Positions 62,632 to 64,000 of a stretch of DNA of 64,000 nt are shown here, piece after piece. The DNA lies in NCBI GenBank assembly GCA_023213395.1, contig CM041465.1:106585741-106649740 (forward strand), read 5' to 3'. The position numbers and the translations under genes were made by a program. The notes beneath the pieces were generated by a model. That model was not told the DNA's origin. It did not search any database and was given only the letters and a program-made list of their open reading frames with translations. Source of the stretch: Cycas panzhihuaensis (lineage: Eukaryota > Cycadophyta). Position 1 is the stretch's first letter, and each line of letters begins with the position of its first letter.

Positions 62632-63590
62632 ATGAGCCTTCCACTTTTGAGGAGGCTTCTAAAAATGAAAATTGGAAGGCTGCCATGGATGAAGAAATCC
62701 ATTCTATTGAAAAGAATGGTACTTGGAATTTGGTTGAATTGCCTAAACACAAACAGCAATCATTGCAAATGGGTCTACAAGACCAAATTCCATTCGATGG
62801 TTCACTTAAAAGGCGTAAAGCACGCCTTGTCGCAAAAAGGATTTAAACAAAAGAAGGCATAGATTATGAAGAAACTTTTGCACCAGTGGCAAACATGAAT
62901 ACCATCAGACTCATTTTGGCCTTAGCTGCTCAATGCAAATGGCCTGTTTATCAGATGGACGTGAAGAGCGCCTTTCTTAATGGCGATCTTCAGGAGGAGG
63001 TGTATTTGGAGCAACCTCCAGATACAAAGTACAAGGCAAGGAGCATCTTGTATATCGCCTAAAAAAGGCGTTATATGGCTTGAAGCAAGCTCCAAGGGCA
63101 TGGTACTCAAAGATCGATGACTACTTCTTGAGACATGGGTTTCATCGATCTACTTGGATCCTAATCAGATATAAAAATGGAAAAACCATGTGATTTTTGT
63201 TGCCTTGTATGTAGATGACTTAGTGATCACTCGTAGTGACACTAAGATGATTCATATTCTCCAAGATGATTTGAAGAGAAGTTTTGAGATGACAGATCTT
63301 GGACTTCTCCATTATTTTTTAAGCTTTGAGATATGGCAATGCCAAAGCTATATCTTCATCTCCCAAGCGAAATATTCTTGGAACATTTTGCGTTAGCCAG
63401 ATGCACGACTGCAAAACTGCGCCTACACCTATGGAGAATGGATCTAAGCTTACTCTCAATGAGGAAGCTGCACCAGCAGATCCCACACTTTACCAGCAGT
63501 TGATTGGGAGTCTCATTTATCTCACCAACACTTGGCCGGATATTTCATTTGCTGTTGGGATTTGCTCACATTACATGTTTCAACCCAATC
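62632..63590 (+). pseudogene. Copia C3: reverse transcriptase
   Basis: FEEASKNENWKAAMDEEIHS begins RT, followed by indels near 62755, 62800 and 62845. ALAAQCKWPVYQMDVKSAFL and [14 protein letters not shown] (about 62920-63020) show the Trp codon that is TGA in C1. [20 protein letters not shown] is near 63070-63130. At 63190-63396 the frame is open with FVALYVDDLVITRSDTKMIH; YVDD is intact (about 63208-63219). FEMTDLGLLHYFLSFEIW, TPMENGSKLTLNEEAAPAD and SLIYLTNTWPDISFAVGIC follow in the next frame (63326-63841). Confidence 0.9.
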
Positions 63591-64000
63591 GACATAATCG
63601 AATGCAAATGCAAACGCATACTTATACATCAAAGGCACATTACAAGATGGCCTTGAGTATGCACATAATAAGAACTTCACCGAAAAGGTTCTCAGATTCG
63701 ATTGGGCAAAGTTGCCAAGATAGCAAGAGATCAACCCTGGATCTTGTTTACCCTTGGTTCAGCAGTTGTTTCGTGGAGTTGCAAGAAGCAACCCAATGTT
63801 ACCTTGTCCTCCACAGAAGCAGAGTACAAAGCTGCAGTTAGCGTAGCTTGTGAGGCTATCTGGCTACGACGGAGTCTTGGGGAACTTGGACTTGAGCAGG
63901 GTCACCCCACCAGGGTACATTGCGACAATCAAAGTGTGCTCAAGTTAGCTAAAAATTCAGTGTTTCATGCACGGACAAAACACATCGAGGTTCACCATCA
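63591..64000 (+). pseudogene. Copia C3: RNase H, cut by window end
   Basis: Decayed RNase H. YTSKAHYKMALSMHIIRTS is a shifted YIKGTLQ.GLEYAH block. FSDSIGQSCQDSKRSTLD is a shifted SDWA.CQDS block. VELQEATQCYLVLH lies in the wrong frame for SWSCKKQPNVTLSS, and the STEAEYKAAVSVACEAIWLR region is in a third frame (63810-63870). HCDNQSVLKLAKNSVFHART and KHIEVHH run to the last base. About 60 codons and the 3' LTR are outside the window. Confidence 0.85.

Larger units (their letters stand above)
57565..64000 (+). mobile_element. Copia C3: Ty1/copia element, truncated by the window end
   Basis: 5' LTR, primer site, leader, gag, PR, IN, RT and most of RNase H. It is the sister of C2 by LTR sequence and gag start. 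At least ten frame changes make it more decayed than C1. The 3' LTR lies beyond 64000. It inserted into gypsy G3; the left flank GCCTA (57560-57564) should recur after its 3' LTR. Confidence 0.93.

Overview
The window looks like nuclear DNA from a large, repeat-rich plant genome. I found no host gene, tRNA, rRNA, CRISPR or bacterial-type operon. Nearly everything recognisable is LTR retrotransposon: Ty1/copia (order gag-PR-IN-RT-RNase H) or Ty3/gypsy (PR-RT-RNase H-IN). The species cannot be named from this sequence. The AT-rich background, TGGTATCAGAGC-type primer sites (initiator Met tRNA) and deep nesting are typical of seed plants or ferns. Almost all coding regions carry stops and frameshifts, so they are marked pseudogene. 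Some indels could be long-read errors.

Layout. 1-4662: 3' part of a decayed copia (A) ending in an LTR. 4663-6306: RT-to-LTR part of a second copia (B), probably the target that A entered. 6307-14200: gypsy G1 (gag to PR), split by a complete copia (D, 7443-13485, TSD TAAGG) whose 5' LTR itself holds a solo LTR (7570-7866, TSD CCTAA). 13747-21635: a tandem duplication of about 3.95 kb carrying gypsy G2 (gag-PR-RT) and the end of a minus-strand element with a 205-aa acidic ORF. 22121-29514: complete, young copia C1 (TSD GAACT). 29515-31623: copia rubble and an A-type LTR. 31624-35719: minus-strand gypsy gag rubble and a 31-bp minisatellite. 35720-53823: minus-strand copia C2, inserted in that minisatellite and split by a complete gypsy (G4, 38310-48899, TSD ATAAG). 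53824-57564: rest of the minisatellite, then gypsy G3, a relative of G4. 57565-64000: copia C3 (sister of C2), cut by the window end.

How the parts work together. Within each element the LTR gives promoter and polyadenylation signals, a tRNA primes first-strand synthesis at the PBS, Gag forms the particle, PR-RT-RNase H copies RNA to DNA, and IN inserts it. The insertion order can be read from target-site duplications: minisatellite before C2 before G4; G1 before D before the solo LTR; G3 before C3.

Most unusual. G4 has four CCHC knuckles in Gag, two further gag-like blocks between PR and RT in the RT reading frame, and an extra sense ORF after integrase. The C1/C2/C3 LTRs hold an inverted repeat upstream of the TATA box whose arms differ between subfamilies by paired changes.
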